From Elusimicrobiota bacterium (GTDB taxonomy: Bacteria > Elusimicrobiota > UBA5214 > JBBAAG01): DNA of 64,000 nt. The DNA is taken from NCBI GenBank assembly GCA_041658405.1, contig JBBAAG010000005.1:1-64000 (forward strand), written 5' to 3'. Made by a program: the position numbers and the translations under genes. The notes beneath the pieces are model-generated. The model was not told the DNA's origin, did not search any database, and was given only the letters and a program-made list of their open reading frames with translations. Shown here in pieces: positions 10,414 to 20,739 of the stretch (positions are counted from its first letter, which is position 1; each line of letters starts with the position of its first letter).

Positions 10414-11507
10414 ATTTTTGACATCCTGTAATACAAGAATATGCCGATTATACCGACGATAATGTTAGGCAGCCACATTGCTATACTCGCAGGGAGGATA
10501 CTGCGGTCGCCAAGGGTTATGCCGAATATCAAGGCTAAGTAGTATATCGCAATTACTATAATACTCGCGGCAAAACCGATCGCGCGGTTGCGCTGGCGGA
10601 TCTGTATTCCCAATGGTATGCCGGTAAGTGTAAACATTAAACATGCGAAGGCTATGCCGTTACGTAAATTGTATTCCACCGCCATGCGTGCAGTTGCGGA
10701 GAAGTTGTCTTTTATTTTTGAGATTTCAAGTTTGAGTTCTTTACCGGTCATTTCACGGATTGTACGCGATGCGTTGTTGTATTCTTTAATATCTTGAGAC
10801 AACGTAATGACTAAAACGTAGCGTTCAAATTTGGTGTCTACCACCTGAGTTAACGCGTGTTTTGATGGCTGGCTGATTTTGCCGTCAAAAAGTTCAAATA
10901 CCAAGCTTTCCTGGAAGTTTGTGTAACACCGGCCTTTCATCGCGCTTATGCGTACCGGCGGAGAAAAAGTGTCATTAAATTTGTAGATAAGTACTTGATG
11001 AAAAAAGTTTTGTGCATCACGGGATTCTACATAAATTTTGTATTGGTTCAACGTCAGGTACGTGCCTTCTTCAATCCTTATATACGGTTTCTCTGCGAGG
11101 ATGTTCTGATAAAGTATGCGGAAGTAGCGTTGCGCTGTGGGTAAGATGTTCTGGTTGTACCATACAAGCGAGCTACTGAAAAATAGTGAGAGAATAATAA
11201 ATGGCAGGATTAAGCCTGTAAGTTTTATACCGGATGCGCGGATTGCGGTTATCTCGTTGTCTTCTGCCATACGCGCAAAGGTTAACAGGCTGCCTACCAA
11301 AAATGACATCGGGAAAGTTAACGGTACGAGAGTGGGGATCAGCAGCATAAAAAGTTTGCCGACGGATACTGGGTTTACGCCTTTCGCAAACATTAGGTTT
11401 ACTAATGTAAATATTTTGTCAAATATTAACAGGAATGAAAATATTAGTAGCCCAAGTAAAAACGGGCCTGAAAAGTTTTTTAGTATGTACCACCGTAATT
11501 TATTCAT
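10410..11507 (-). CDS. lptF: LPS export permease LptF (YjgP/YjgQ family)
   Basis: 365 residues on the - strand. The N-terminal pattern LRWYILKNFSGPFLLGLLIFSFLLIFDKIF, the PLTFPMSFLVGSLLTFARMAEDNEITAIRASG segment and the C-terminal membrane helices fit the LptF/LptG permease family. It is coupled to lptG by a 4-nt overlap. Its presence shows an outer membrane with LPS or a similar glycolipid. It diverges from the sprA-like gene across a 131-nt shared promoter region. Confidence 0.88.
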   Translation of the reverse strand: MNKLRWYILKNFSGPFLLGLLIFSFLLIFDKIFTLVNLMFAKGVNPVSVGKLFMLLIPTLVPLTFPMSFLVGSLLTFARMAEDNEITAIRASGIKLTGLILPFIILSLFFSSSLVWYNQNILPTAQRYFRILYQNILAEKPYIRIEEGTYLTLNQYKIYVESRDAQNFFHQVLIYKFNDTFSPPVRISAMKGRCYTNFQESLVFELFDGKISQPSKHALTQVVDTKFERYVLVITLSQDIKEYNNASRTIREMTGKELKLEISKIKDNFSATARMAVEYNLRNGIAFACLMFTLTGIPLGIQIRQRNRAIGFAASIIVIAIYYLALIFGITLGDRSILPASIAMWLPNIIVGIIGIFLYYRMSKI

Positions 11508-11542
11508 AAATTTATGGTTGTGTATTATACAAAACTATATGA

Positions 11543-11554
11543 TGTGATATCACA
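11543..11554. promoter_or_regulatory. 12-bp perfect palindrome in the lptF/sprA divergent promoter
   Basis: TGTGATATCACA is self-complementary and lies between the two divergent genes. It contains TGTGA and TCACA half-sites like those of Crp/Fnr regulators, but with 2 rather than 6 bases between them, so it is not a standard CRP site. An operator role is only a guess. Confidence 0.25.
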
Positions 11555-11584
11555 AAAAAGGTGTTGCAATAATAAATGTTCATT

Positions 11585-11613
11585 TTAACTATTTATATAT
11601 GCAGATGTATAAA
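11585..11613 (+). promoter_or_regulatory. Possible promoter of the sprA-like gene
   Basis: TTAACT at 11585-11590 and TATAAA at 11608-11613 are spaced by 17 nt, 25 nt before the ATG at 11639. A second TATAAT at 11619-11624 lacks a good -35 partner. The stretch is very AT-rich, so chance matches are likely. Confidence 0.3.
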
Positions 11614-11638
11614 TTAAGTATAATTTAAGGTTTATTGT

Positions 11639-14600
11639 ATGGAGAGTTATGTGAAACTGATTAAATTGTTGTTGTTATTTCAAATATTGTTTTGGGTTAA
11701 CCCTGTTTCCGGGTATGATTTATTTGAGCAGGAAGAGGATACTTCTCCCGAGATTGAGTTCTCTCAGGATGAGTGGAATAATGTAAGGTCCGACAAGGAA
11801 AAAGGGATTTTTAACCCGTTAAGGGTATTATCGTCAAGTGGTACGGCAGATGCGTTATCTCCCGGTGACCGGCCGTCTCTCCCGCAGTTAGTACAACAAC
11901 CAGGGCAAACCGGGATATCGTGGACACTGCCGTATGAGTCCGCTTTATCTGTTGACGGGCAAAAAGATATCGGGATGAATCTTAAGTACAAACAATATAC
12001 CAGCGAAAAAGGTAAAACAGAACGTAATCAGGGGTTGCAGCCGCCGGATATGGACCAGGCGTTGAGGATACGTATTAACGGTAAGGTTGGGGAAAAGGTT
12101 GATGTAAACGTTGATTATAACGACGGTACTGCCGGAGCGAAACAGGATATTTCTGTTGTTTATAAAGGTTCACCCGGTGAGGTAGTTCAGGATGCTATGT
12201 TCGGTGACGTAACATTATCCATACCGTCTGAATTACTGGCTGTACCTACAAAAAACGTTTTTGGTATCAAAGTTGCCGGGCAAAAATACGGTTTTAAATT
12301 TGATGTTGTAGGTTCACAGACTAAAGGTACGCCGAAAGTAAAAAAGTTTCAGGGTAATAAAGAGGTTGCGAAGGAGTGGATACGGGATATTGATTATATC
12401 GAAAATAAGTATTTTCAGTTCGCGTTCCCTTCACAGGTAGGGAAAATTATACGCGGGACTGAACGTATATACCGTGATGACCTGAACAGTGATAATAATA
12501 CAAAGGAAATCGGTGAATCGTTTGTAGTTGAGGATTATGATATAAATACTTCCACGTATACCGGATATTTTAATCCGTTATCGCCCGGGGTGGATTATAC
12601 GATTGACCATGAAAAAAACTTGATTATTTTCCGTCGTTATCTTGAAGAAAGCTGGGTACTGGCAATTGATTATCAGTATACTGATACCGATGGAACGGTT
12701 AAATGGTTAAGCACGTCCGTAGGTACGCCCGGGCGGTTAAAAATTTTAAAGACAACGAATGATATGCCGATCTCTAACCAGGCGGAGTTGGGGTATAGAA
12801 GAGAATACCGGAATTATTACCGTTTAAAACAGCCTAAGATCATACGTGATGATGGTAGAGGTAATTTTGTTTTTAAGATAACAATGCCGGGACAGACAGA
12901 TGAAGTTGGGCAGGTGAGTGATACGCAGGTTACCCCGAAATATCCTGCGGATGTTGATATAGATTTTGATGCCGGGGTGTTCAGTTTTAAGAGTTTACAT
13001 CCATTTCTTGAAAACGCGTATGTTGCAACAAAGTCACAGCGTATGCCTACATATACGGCGTATATAGAATATACTTACTTATTAAAACGCATAAATCTTG
13101 AACCCAATATTGTCCCTCAATCGGAACGCATCATTGTTGACGGTAGGGCGTTAAGTAAAGAAGATTATTTTATTGATTACGATTCCGGGTACATAGATTT
13201 TTTGAGGGATGATAAAATTCTTGGGAATAGTGTTATTGAGATAAGTTATGAACAGGCGCCGTTTATTGGGTCGTCAGGTGAGTCACTCGCCGGCGGGAGG
13301 TTGGAGTGGCGGCCAAACCAGAATTTTAATATCGGCGGGAGTGCGTTGTATCAGGGAACGCCGTCTTCCACGCAGCTGCCGGATGTGCGGTCAGCGCCGC
13401 GGAGTGTTATGGTGAGAGAAGTGGATATGAACCTGCTAAACCTTAAGGTACCGCTTTTACCGGTTCAGATGTCGTTCTCCGGTGAGCTTGCGGGGAGTGA
13501 TATCACGCCGAATACGTACGGTAAGGCGTTGATTGAGTCTATGGAAGGGATTAAGCAAGTGGATTCTGTTGGTATGGTAAAGGAATCGTGGCTTCCCGCG
13601 ATAGGGCCAACGGGTGTGGCGTCTGATATGCCGGTAAGTTTTTATGGGAAAGAAAAACAGGATGGTGACCGCAAGGTAATTGATACTATCGGGATTCTTA
13701 ATAATGAAGAAGAGGAATTAAAAAATATTAATCCTGATTATTACAACCAGGCGGATAACCAGAGGTTGAATGAACGCAGGACAATTCTTACCTTCAACTA
13801 TGGCATGGTGAACAGTACGGGTGAAGTGTCAATCGTACAGCCTGTATCAAATACCGGGACGGATTATTCTACAAAACAGAGTATGGAATTATGGATATGG
13901 GGAGATAATAGCGGGACTGAGTTTAGTATAAGATACGGCGGGATAAGTGAAGACGCGGATGGCGATGGCGAGTTGGATACTGAAGACCTGAACTTTGACG
14001 GGTTGTTAAACCCCGGGGAGGATGTCGGGTGGAAGTATAATTATAAGGAATCAGTTTCTGATATCGGTGCGGGTAATGGAAAAATTGATACCGAAGACCT
14101 GGATAAGGACCGCGTGCTTGATACCGATAATGATACTGGGCAGGTATTTGCTTCATTTATCGACGAGGATGGGGTTGTGCATAATAAGATTGACTGGTTT
14201 GGGTGGAAGATGTTAAAGGTTGACTTAAACATCACGGATAAAACCGCATGGGCGGCTATTAAACAGATGAGGTTGACATTGCGGGGTGGTAGTACCGAGA
14301 ATCAGGTGTATAAACGTATAAAAATCGCGTATATCGCGTTGGTGGGAAATAAGTGGAGAAATACAGCGGTGTATGGAGTTAACGGAGGGACGCTTACTCT
14401 GACCGCGTTGAATAATGAGGATAATCTTGAGTATATCCCGTTAATTTATGACGAGCGGTATAAGGAATTGTACAGGATTGACCAGCAGGATACTACTGCC
14501 ACGGGATTAACTACGCAGAATAATTGGAGAAGAGAACAGGCTATGTCGCTTGTGTATTCTCTTCACGCAGGGTCTACAGGTACTACGCGGATAGATTTTA

Positions 14601-16984
14601 CGCAGCCGGTTGATATCTCAAAATACAAAAAATTGTCGTTCTTTATGTTTCCCAGGACGGAGACTGCTAATGTTCCTGAGATGTTTATTTTCCAGGTGGG
14701 TAATGATACCGCGTATTTTGAACGCAGGGTACAGCTTGACGGGTTGACTAAGGAATGGCGGTTGGAACAGTTGTCGTTGTATGACCAAAACAGTGATGGT
14801 ATACCCGATGGGTTTGACGTCGTGGTTGGGTCGCCGTCAATCAAAGCGGTACAGATGATACGCGTTGGGGTGGTTAATACTTCAGCTCTCACCGAAGTTA
14901 ATAAGGCAGTTGGGGAAGTGTGGGTGAATGATATGTACCTTGATGAAGTACGCGCGGAACCCGGAGCTGCGTGGAAGCTCAGGAGTGACATGATTATCCC
15001 GGAGTGGGTCAATGCAAGTATGGGGTATAAAAAAATTGAGCCTACCTTCCGCAGCCTTGCACAGACAACGCTTGATAATATTGCAATTGATCAGTATACG
15101 TTGGATGTGGGGTTCGTTAAATTACCGTCAATCCCGATGAATTTCAGTGCTACCTGGGATCAGAGGAGAGTGGATAATTCCGCACAGAATGAATTCAGCC
15201 GTCAGCAGGATCAGGGTGCGGTGAGTACAAAAAGAGGGTCGTTATCAACAGGGCTTATCTTTCCTAAAGTACCGGCGTTGAATGTTAATTACGGTAAGGA
15301 AGTACGCGAATATTATGGGTTCTCAACGAGTACGTTTAGGATTGAAAATCATGAGGATATCAGCAGCCGGATTAATTATGAAGTGCCTTTCGCAAAGTTT
15401 GATATTTTACCTACTAAATATGTTATGTTGCGCCCGATTCCGTCAAGGATAGCGGGAAGTTATCAACGGACAAAAGACTGGGCGGATGATACGCTTGAAA
15501 CAAAAAGTCAGAGAGAGTTGATGTCGCAGGTGCCAGAGCAGGCGTGGGATGAGTTCTGGAAACGTTTGGATATGTTCCAGCAGGAAAAGGATGGGTTGTT
15601 TGATTACATTGACCAAAGAGAATCATACGATGCTAATATGAGTTTTGAGTTCTGGCCTGGGTTTACTCTTGAGCCAAGGTATACTAAGTCAAATGAAACC
15701 CGGCGTGTGGCATTTTCTACGACGACAATGACGGAGGTTGGGATTAATAAATCACAGAGTGAACTGCTCGAGTTTAATACGCGCCTGGGGTTCTTTAAAT
15801 GGTTTAACCCTACCGCTAATTTTAAGAATGAAATCAGTGATACATTAAACGTGAATAATACGGCGTATAAGTCTCTCAACCGGAATATGACAACTTCGCT
15901 TAGCTGGACGGTATCACAGGGGACACTTAAGTTTTTTAAGCCGTTAAGTATGATGAGGTTCAATTCTGCAGTGAGTTATGATTTTAATGATTCATATGAA
16001 GCTGTGCCATATGTTACTCAGGGAAGAGTTGATATTTTGCCTAATACTGAAAATGGGGTGAAAGGAATTAATCCTAAAACGTCAATTGAGAATAATAATA
16101 TTACGCTTGGCGGAGGGTGGACGCCGTTTGGGGATTATAAAACAATGCATAAACGGTTGAAACCGTTGCAAACACTTACTTTTAACGGTAATTACTCGCA
16201 GTCGCGTAAGATGGATAATGTGCAGAATATTGCGGAAGAAAGCCTTAACTGGCCGAATTATTCGTTTAGTATCCGCGGGATTGAGGATATGTTGTTTGTA
16301 GAAAAATATGTGCAGTTCCAGGATACCAGTTTTAATTTAGCGCATAAAGAAACGGAACGCGAAAAAAGTTCGTTTAATTTGGAAGATAATTATTCTACTA
16401 ACTGGAATATAAGGATTCTTGAACGGTTTGTCCCTAATATCAGTGCCAGTGTCAATGAGGTGATAGAAAACACGTATGACCCGCAAAAAGGTGCGTTTGT
16501 ATTGAAGTCTACCAGGCAGTCGTATAATTTGTCAACTCAAGTGTCTTTCCGTATATTTAAGGATTTTCAGTTGAGGCCGAATTTCGGGTATCGTTCAGAG
16601 AATACTTATAACGGAAAACCGGAAAATAAAAATCTTAGTGCGGATACGCAAAATTTGAGTTTTGATATCGGGTCGAGTTATGATATAACATTACCCCAGG
16701 AGTTTAAATTGCCGTTTATTAAACAGCCGATACCCGCGGGGAATAGGATTACGATTAATTCCGGGATTAAATATGCGCGTGTGGATTCCATAAAAACTGC
16801 GAGTAATAATAGTGATACATTATCTTTTTCCGCGGATACAAGGTTTGAAACTTCACGGTATCTTCAGGTAGTGCTCGGGATGGGTGCAAGCCATTTCTGG
16901 GACCGGCAACCAGATAAGTTACCGGAAAATAATGAAAGCAGGTTCGAAGCAAATCTGTCGGGACGGGTTACGTTAAGGTTCTAG
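11639..16984 (+). CDS. SprA-like T9SS outer-membrane translocon protein
   Basis: 1781 residues with an N-terminal signal peptide (LIKLLLLFQILFWVNPVSG). The region around residues 100-240 reads KDIGMNLKYKQYT, ALRIRINGKVGEKVDVNVDYN, FGDVTLSIPSELLAVPTKNVFGIK and GFKFDVVGSQTKGTPKVKKFQG. These match the repeated core of SprA/Sov, the very large beta-barrel pore of the type IX secretion system. The rest is rich in alternating beta strands and ends NLSGRVTLRF, with the terminal Phe typical of outer-membrane barrels. It is shorter than Flavobacterium SprA (about 2400). Asp-rich dockerin/EF-like segments occur near residues 770-840 (DADGDGELDTEDL, NGKIDTEDLDKD). It should be the conduit for the CTD-bearing proteins in the window. 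Confidence 0.87.
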   Translation: MESYVKLIKLLLLFQILFWVNPVSGYDLFEQEEDTSPEIEFSQDEWNNVRSDKEKGIFNPLRVLSSSGTADALSPGDRPSLPQLVQQPGQTGISWTLPYESALSVDGQKDIGMNLKYKQYTSEKGKTERNQGLQPPDMDQALRIRINGKVGEKVDVNVDYNDGTAGAKQDISVVYKGSPGEVVQDAMFGDVTLSIPSELLAVPTKNVFGIKVAGQKYGFKFDVVGSQTKGTPKVKKFQGNKEVAKEWIRDIDYIENKYFQFAFPSQVGKIIRGTERIYRDDLNSDNNTKEIGESFVVEDYDINTSTYTGYFNPLSPGVDYTIDHEKNLIIFRRYLEESWVLAIDYQYTDTDGTVKWLSTSVGTPGRLKILKTTNDMPISNQAELGYRREYRNYYRLKQPKIIRDDGRGNFVFKITMPGQTDEVGQVSDTQVTPKYPADVDIDFDAGVFSFKSLHPFLENAYVATKSQRMPTYTAYIEYTYLLKRINLEPNIVPQSERIIVDGRALSKEDYFIDYDSGYIDFLRDDKILGNSVIEISYEQAPFIGSSGESLAGGRLEWRPNQNFNIGGSALYQGTPSSTQLPDVRSAPRSVMVREVDMNLLNLKVPLLPVQMSFSGELAGSDITPNTYGKALIESMEGIKQVDSVGMVKESWLPAIGPTGVASDMPVSFYGKEKQDGDRKVIDTIGILNNEEEELKNINPDYYNQADNQRLNERRTILTFNYGMVNSTGEVSIVQPVSNTGTDYSTKQSMELWIWGDNSGTEFSIRYGGISEDADGDGELDTEDLNFDGLLNPGEDVGWKYNYKESVSDIGAGNGKIDTEDLDKDRVLDTDNDTGQVFASFIDEDGVVHNKIDWFGWKMLKVDLNITDKTAWAAIKQMRLTLRGGSTENQVYKRIKIAYIALVGNKWRNTAVYGVNGGTLTLTALNNEDNLEYIPLIYDERYKELYRIDQQDTTATGLTTQNNWRREQAMSLVYSLHAGSTGTTRIDFTQPVDISKYKKLSFFMFPRTETANVPEMFIFQVGNDTAYFERRVQLDGLTKEWRLEQLSLYDQNSDGIPDGFDVVVGSPSIKAVQMIRVGVVNTSALTEVNKAVGEVWVNDMYLDEVRAEPGAAWKLRSDMIIPEWVNASMGYKKIEPTFRSLAQTTLDNIAIDQYTLDVGFVKLPSIPMNFSATWDQRRVDNSAQNEFSRQQDQGAVSTKRGSLSTGLIFPKVPALNVNYGKEVREYYGFSTSTFRIENHEDISSRINYEVPFAKFDILPTKYVMLRPIPSRIAGSYQRTKDWADDTLETKSQRELMSQVPEQAWDEFWKRLDMFQQEKDGLFDYIDQRESYDANMSFEFWPGFTLEPRYTKSNETRRVAFSTTTMTEVGINKSQSELLEFNTRLGFFKWFNPTANFKNEISDTLNVNNTAYKSLNRNMTTSLSWTVSQGTLKFFKPLSMMRFNSAVSYDFNDSYEAVPYVTQGRVDILPNTENGVKGINPKTSIENNNITLGGGWTPFGDYKTMHKRLKPLQTLTFNGNYSQSRKMDNVQNIAEESLNWPNYSFSIRGIEDMLFVEKYVQFQDTSFNLAHKETEREKSSFNLEDNYSTNWNIRILERFVPNISASVNEVIENTYDPQKGAFVLKSTRQSYNLSTQVSFRIFKDFQLRPNFGYRSENTYNGKPENKNLSADTQNLSFDIGSSYDITLPQEFKLPFIKQPIPAGNRITINSGIKYARVDSIKTASNNSDTLSFSADTRFETSRYLQVVLGMGASHFWDRQPDKLPENNESRFEANLSGRVTLRF

Positions 16985-17037
16985 GTCGAAATTGGTTTGT
17001 GATTAAGTGAGTGAATGTGCTTGAGGGGTGAGGGTTT

Positions 17038-17757
17038 ATGCTGGGTGAAATAATTGACTTTTTTTTGCCGCCGTGTTGTGTTATCTGCAAAAAGGTGTTG
17101 AATAGAAATTGTAATTACAATAAATTGTTATGTGGAACATGTTATGAAAATATTGTTCCTGTATCGTCGAGTTACTGCCGTTTTTGTGGGAAGCCGTTAG
17201 AAAAACCGGGTGAAACTTATTGCGTGTTCTGCAGGAATGTACATGAGAAAAGATGGGTGGATTATATCCGTGCGGCGGGGGTGTATGATGGTGTGCTTAA
17301 ACGGTTGATTCATGATTTTAAGTATAGCGGGAAGGATTATCTAGGTTCTGTGCTTGCCGGCTATGTCGTGAAGCAATTAAGGGATGGGTATGATTGGGAT
17401 AAAGTTGATGCGTTGATACCGGTACCGCTGTATTTATGGAATTACCTGCGGCGGGGGTATAACCAGACTGAAGTACTGGCAAAAGAAATCGGAAAACTCG
17501 TTAATGTGAAGGTTGTTAAAGGAAAAGTGCGGCGTTCACGCCTTACCCGGAGTCAGGTGGGGTTGACCCGCGAGGAGAGGATTAAGAACTTGGAGGACGC
17601 GTTTACTGTTAGAACCGGATATTTCAGGGGTAAAGTCGTGGTAATAATTGATGATGTATGTACCACTTCAACTACTATCAACCAGTGTGCTAAGGCGGTT
17701 AATAGTATTGGCGGAGCTAAGGCGGTGTATGGAATTACCGTAGCGCATGGGGAGTAA
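17038..17757 (+). CDS. comF: ComF family phosphoribosyltransferase-like protein
   Basis: 239 residues. The N-terminus carries paired Cys motifs (CCVICKKV, CGTC, CRFCGKPLE, CVFC), a probable zinc ribbon. It is followed by the double-helix region RAAGVYDGVLKRLIHDFKYSG and PVPLYLWNYLRRGYNQTEVLAKEIG. The PRPP-binding loop VVIIDDVCTTSTT is close to the C-terminus. This is the full ComFC layout. ComF takes part in natural DNA uptake in Bacillus and Haemophilus, but the family is also widespread in non-competent bacteria. GAGGGGTGAGGG precedes the ATG. It stands alone between sprA and gap. Confidence 0.88.
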   Translation: MLGEIIDFFLPPCCVICKKVLNRNCNYNKLLCGTCYENIVPVSSSYCRFCGKPLEKPGETYCVFCRNVHEKRWVDYIRAAGVYDGVLKRLIHDFKYSGKDYLGSVLAGYVVKQLRDGYDWDKVDALIPVPLYLWNYLRRGYNQTEVLAKEIGKLVNVKVVKGKVRRSRLTRSQVGLTREERIKNLEDAFTVRTGYFRGKVVVIIDDVCTTSTTINQCAKAVNSIGGAKAVYGITVAHGE

Positions 17758-17790
17758 CAATGTTTAATGTGTTTTATGGTTGTATTTTTG

Positions 17791-17818
17791 TTGACTTTTA
17801 ATAATATTGTTATATAAT
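17791..17818 (+). promoter_or_regulatory. Sigma70-type promoter for gap-pgk-secG
   Basis: TTGACT (17791-17796) and TATAAT (17813-17818), spacing 16 nt, lie in the 147-nt gap before the GAPDH gene. This predicts a leader of about 80 nt ending in a strong AAAGAGGAGG ribosome-binding site. A second TATAAT at 17863-17868 lacks a suitable -35. Confidence 0.6.
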
Positions 17819-17880
17819 TAATGCTTTCATGTAGTGGTATTAAGTTGGAGTTTTCAAAGTAGTATAATTAACTTTAATAA

Positions 17881-18972
<1,092 letters not shown>

Positions 18973-18974
18973 GC

Positions 18975-20168
18975 ATGGCAAAGAAGAGTATTACTGATAT
19001 CGATCTTGCCGGGAAAAAAGTTTTGGCACGGGTGGATTATAATGTGCCGTTGGATGAGAACGGTAATATATCCGATGATACCCGTATAGTTGGTACTATC
19101 CCGACGGTAAAGTATTTGATTGAAAAGCAGTGTAAGGTAATTCTCTGCGCGCATCTTGGACGCCCGAAAGGGAAGGTTGATCCAAAATATAGTTTACGGC
19201 CAGTAGTCAAACGGTTAAGTGAACTCCTGGGAAAAGATGTTAAGTTTGCAGAGGATTGTGTCGGCGATGCTGCGAAGAGCGCAGCTGCTGCGTTGAACAG
19301 TAGTGAAGTGTTATTGCTTGAAAACTTGAGGTTTCACGCGGAAGAAGAAGAGAATGATGAAAATTTTGCGAAAGAACTCGCGAGTTTAGCTGAAGTTTTT
19401 GTCCAGGATGCGTTCGGTACCGTACATCGTGCACATGCATCAACAGAAGGTGTAACTAAGTACTTGCCTGCAGTTGCCGGTTTTCTTGTACAAAAAGAGA
19501 TTGAGTATCTTGGTAAAGCGTTAGAAGCGCCAGTAAGGCCGTTCTACGCAATTCTTGGCGGAGCGAAGGTTTCTGATAAAATTGAAGTTATAACAAACTT
19601 ACTAGCCAAAGTTGATGCACTGGTTATCGGCGGGGCAATGGCATATACACTGCTTAAAGCAAAAGGGGTTAATACCGGTGATTCGCTTGTTGAGAATGAT
19701 AAAGTTGACCTTGCAAAGAAGATTGTTGAGCAGGCAACTGCCAAGCGTGTGCATTTGTTATTGCCGATAGATCATGTTGTTGCGAAGGATGTTAGTGCTG
19801 AAGCTGAAACTATGAATACATCGGGTATGGATATTCCTGCCGGATGGAAAGGGTTGGATATCGGCCCGATGACTGTTAAACTTTATGGCGAACATCTTGC
19901 CAAAGCGAAGACTGTATGCTGGAATGGCCCGCTTGGAGTGTTTGAGATTGATAAGTTCGCGAATGGAACGTTTTCAATTGCAAAAATATTGGCGGGGATT
20001 ACCGGTAAAGGCGCAATAACTATTATCGGAGGAGGGGATACGGCTTCGGCTGTAGTTCAGGCCGGTGTGGCGGATAAAATGTCTCATATTTCTACCGGCG
20101 GTGGTGCGTCATTGGAATTTCTCGAAGGTAAAGAGCTGCCGGGGATTGCAGCGTTACAAAATAAATAG
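18975..20168 (+). CDS. pgk: Phosphoglycerate kinase
   Basis: 397 residues, normal length. Motifs are [13 protein letters not shown] (substrate-binding start), [55 protein letters not shown] and the nucleotide-binding end GGGDTASAV with [19 protein letters not shown]. It produces ATP and 3-phosphoglycerate from the GAPDH product. The start is only 2 nt after gap. Many bacteria have tpiA next; here secG follows directly. Confidence 0.98.
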   Translation: MAKKSITDIDLAGKKVLARVDYNVPLDENGNISDDTRIVGTIPTVKYLIEKQCKVILCAHLGRPKGKVDPKYSLRPVVKRLSELLGKDVKFAEDCVGDAAKSAAAALNSSEVLLLENLRFHAEEEENDENFAKELASLAEVFVQDAFGTVHRAHASTEGVTKYLPAVAGFLVQKEIEYLGKALEAPVRPFYAILGGAKVSDKIEVITNLLAKVDALVIGGAMAYTLLKAKGVNTGDSLVENDKVDLAKKIVEQATAKRVHLLLPIDHVVAKDVSAEAETMNTSGMDIPAGWKGLDIGPMTVKLYGEHLAKAKTVCWNGPLGVFEIDKFANGTFSIAKILAGITGKGAITIIGGGDTASAVVQAGVADKMSHISTGGGASLEFLEGKELPGIAALQNK

Positions 20169-20197
20169 GTTAAGAAAGTTAAGGAAAAAAACTGTAT

Positions 20198-20569
20198 ATG
20201 TATCCAATTCTTGTAGTCTTGCATGTGATCATCAGCATATTGTTAATGTTGATAGTGTTAATACAGTCGAGTAAAGGGTCGAGTTTAGCGGGGCTTGTAA
20301 GCAGTACAAGCGATATGATCCTTTCCGGCGGGTCAGGTAATGTGTTGCTAAAAAGGATTACTATAGGAGTAGCTGTGGCATTCGCTGTTACGTCGTTATT
20401 ATTGACAGTCGTTCCGTCTAAGTCCACAAGGTCGGTTACTGACGGGATTGCGGTACAGCAACCTGTAGCACAGCCGGCGCAGCAACAGCAGCCCGGTGAA
20501 AATCCAATCTCTGTACCGTCAGGTAATACAGTACCGGCAGCGCCGCAACAAGGGAATACTGCAAAGTAA
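20198..20569 (+). CDS. secG: Preprotein translocase subunit SecG
   Basis: 123 residues. Two hydrophobic helices (residues about 1-22, LVVLHVIISILLMLIVLIQ, and about 50-70, ITIGVAVAFAVTSLLLTVV) flank the conserved SSKGSSLAG and GGSGN segment. This is the SecG signature of the SecYEG channel. The C-terminal 45 residues form a Gln/Pro/Ala-rich tail (QPAQQQQPGENP) with no known function. The position after pgk matches the common gap-pgk-tpi-secG order, minus tpi. Confidence 0.92.
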   Translation: MYPILVVLHVIISILLMLIVLIQSSKGSSLAGLVSSTSDMILSGGSGNVLLKRITIGVAVAFAVTSLLLTVVPSKSTRSVTDGIAVQQPVAQPAQQQQPGENPISVPSGNTVPAAPQQGNTAK

Positions 20570-20615
20570 AGTTGTTATTATAATGTTGAGCCTTCACATA
20601 ATTACTATATATAAC

Positions 20616-20697
20616 GGGCAGGTGGCGGAATTGGCATACGCGCACGTTTGAGGGGCGTGTCCCGAAAGGGGTATGGGTTCAAGTCCCTTCCTGCCCA
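20616..20697 (+). tRNA. tRNA-Leu(GAG)
   Basis: An 82-nt class II tRNA. GGGCAGG at 20616-20622 pairs with CCTGCCC at 20690-20696, with discriminator A. The anticodon arm CACGT-TTGAGGG-GCGTG gives anticodon GAG. The variable arm GTCCCGAAAGGGGTAT is long, as in leucine tRNAs, and the T arm contains GGGTTCAAGTCCC. CCA is not encoded. Confidence 0.95.
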
Positions 20698-20739
20698 GTT
20701 TTTTAAGATTCAAAATTGAGTAATAGGAGAATAATTTTT

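Noticed and set aside
20598..20613. TATATA-like -10 element before tRNA-Leu
   Set aside because: It would start transcription inside the mature tRNA; no credible -35 at normal spacing.
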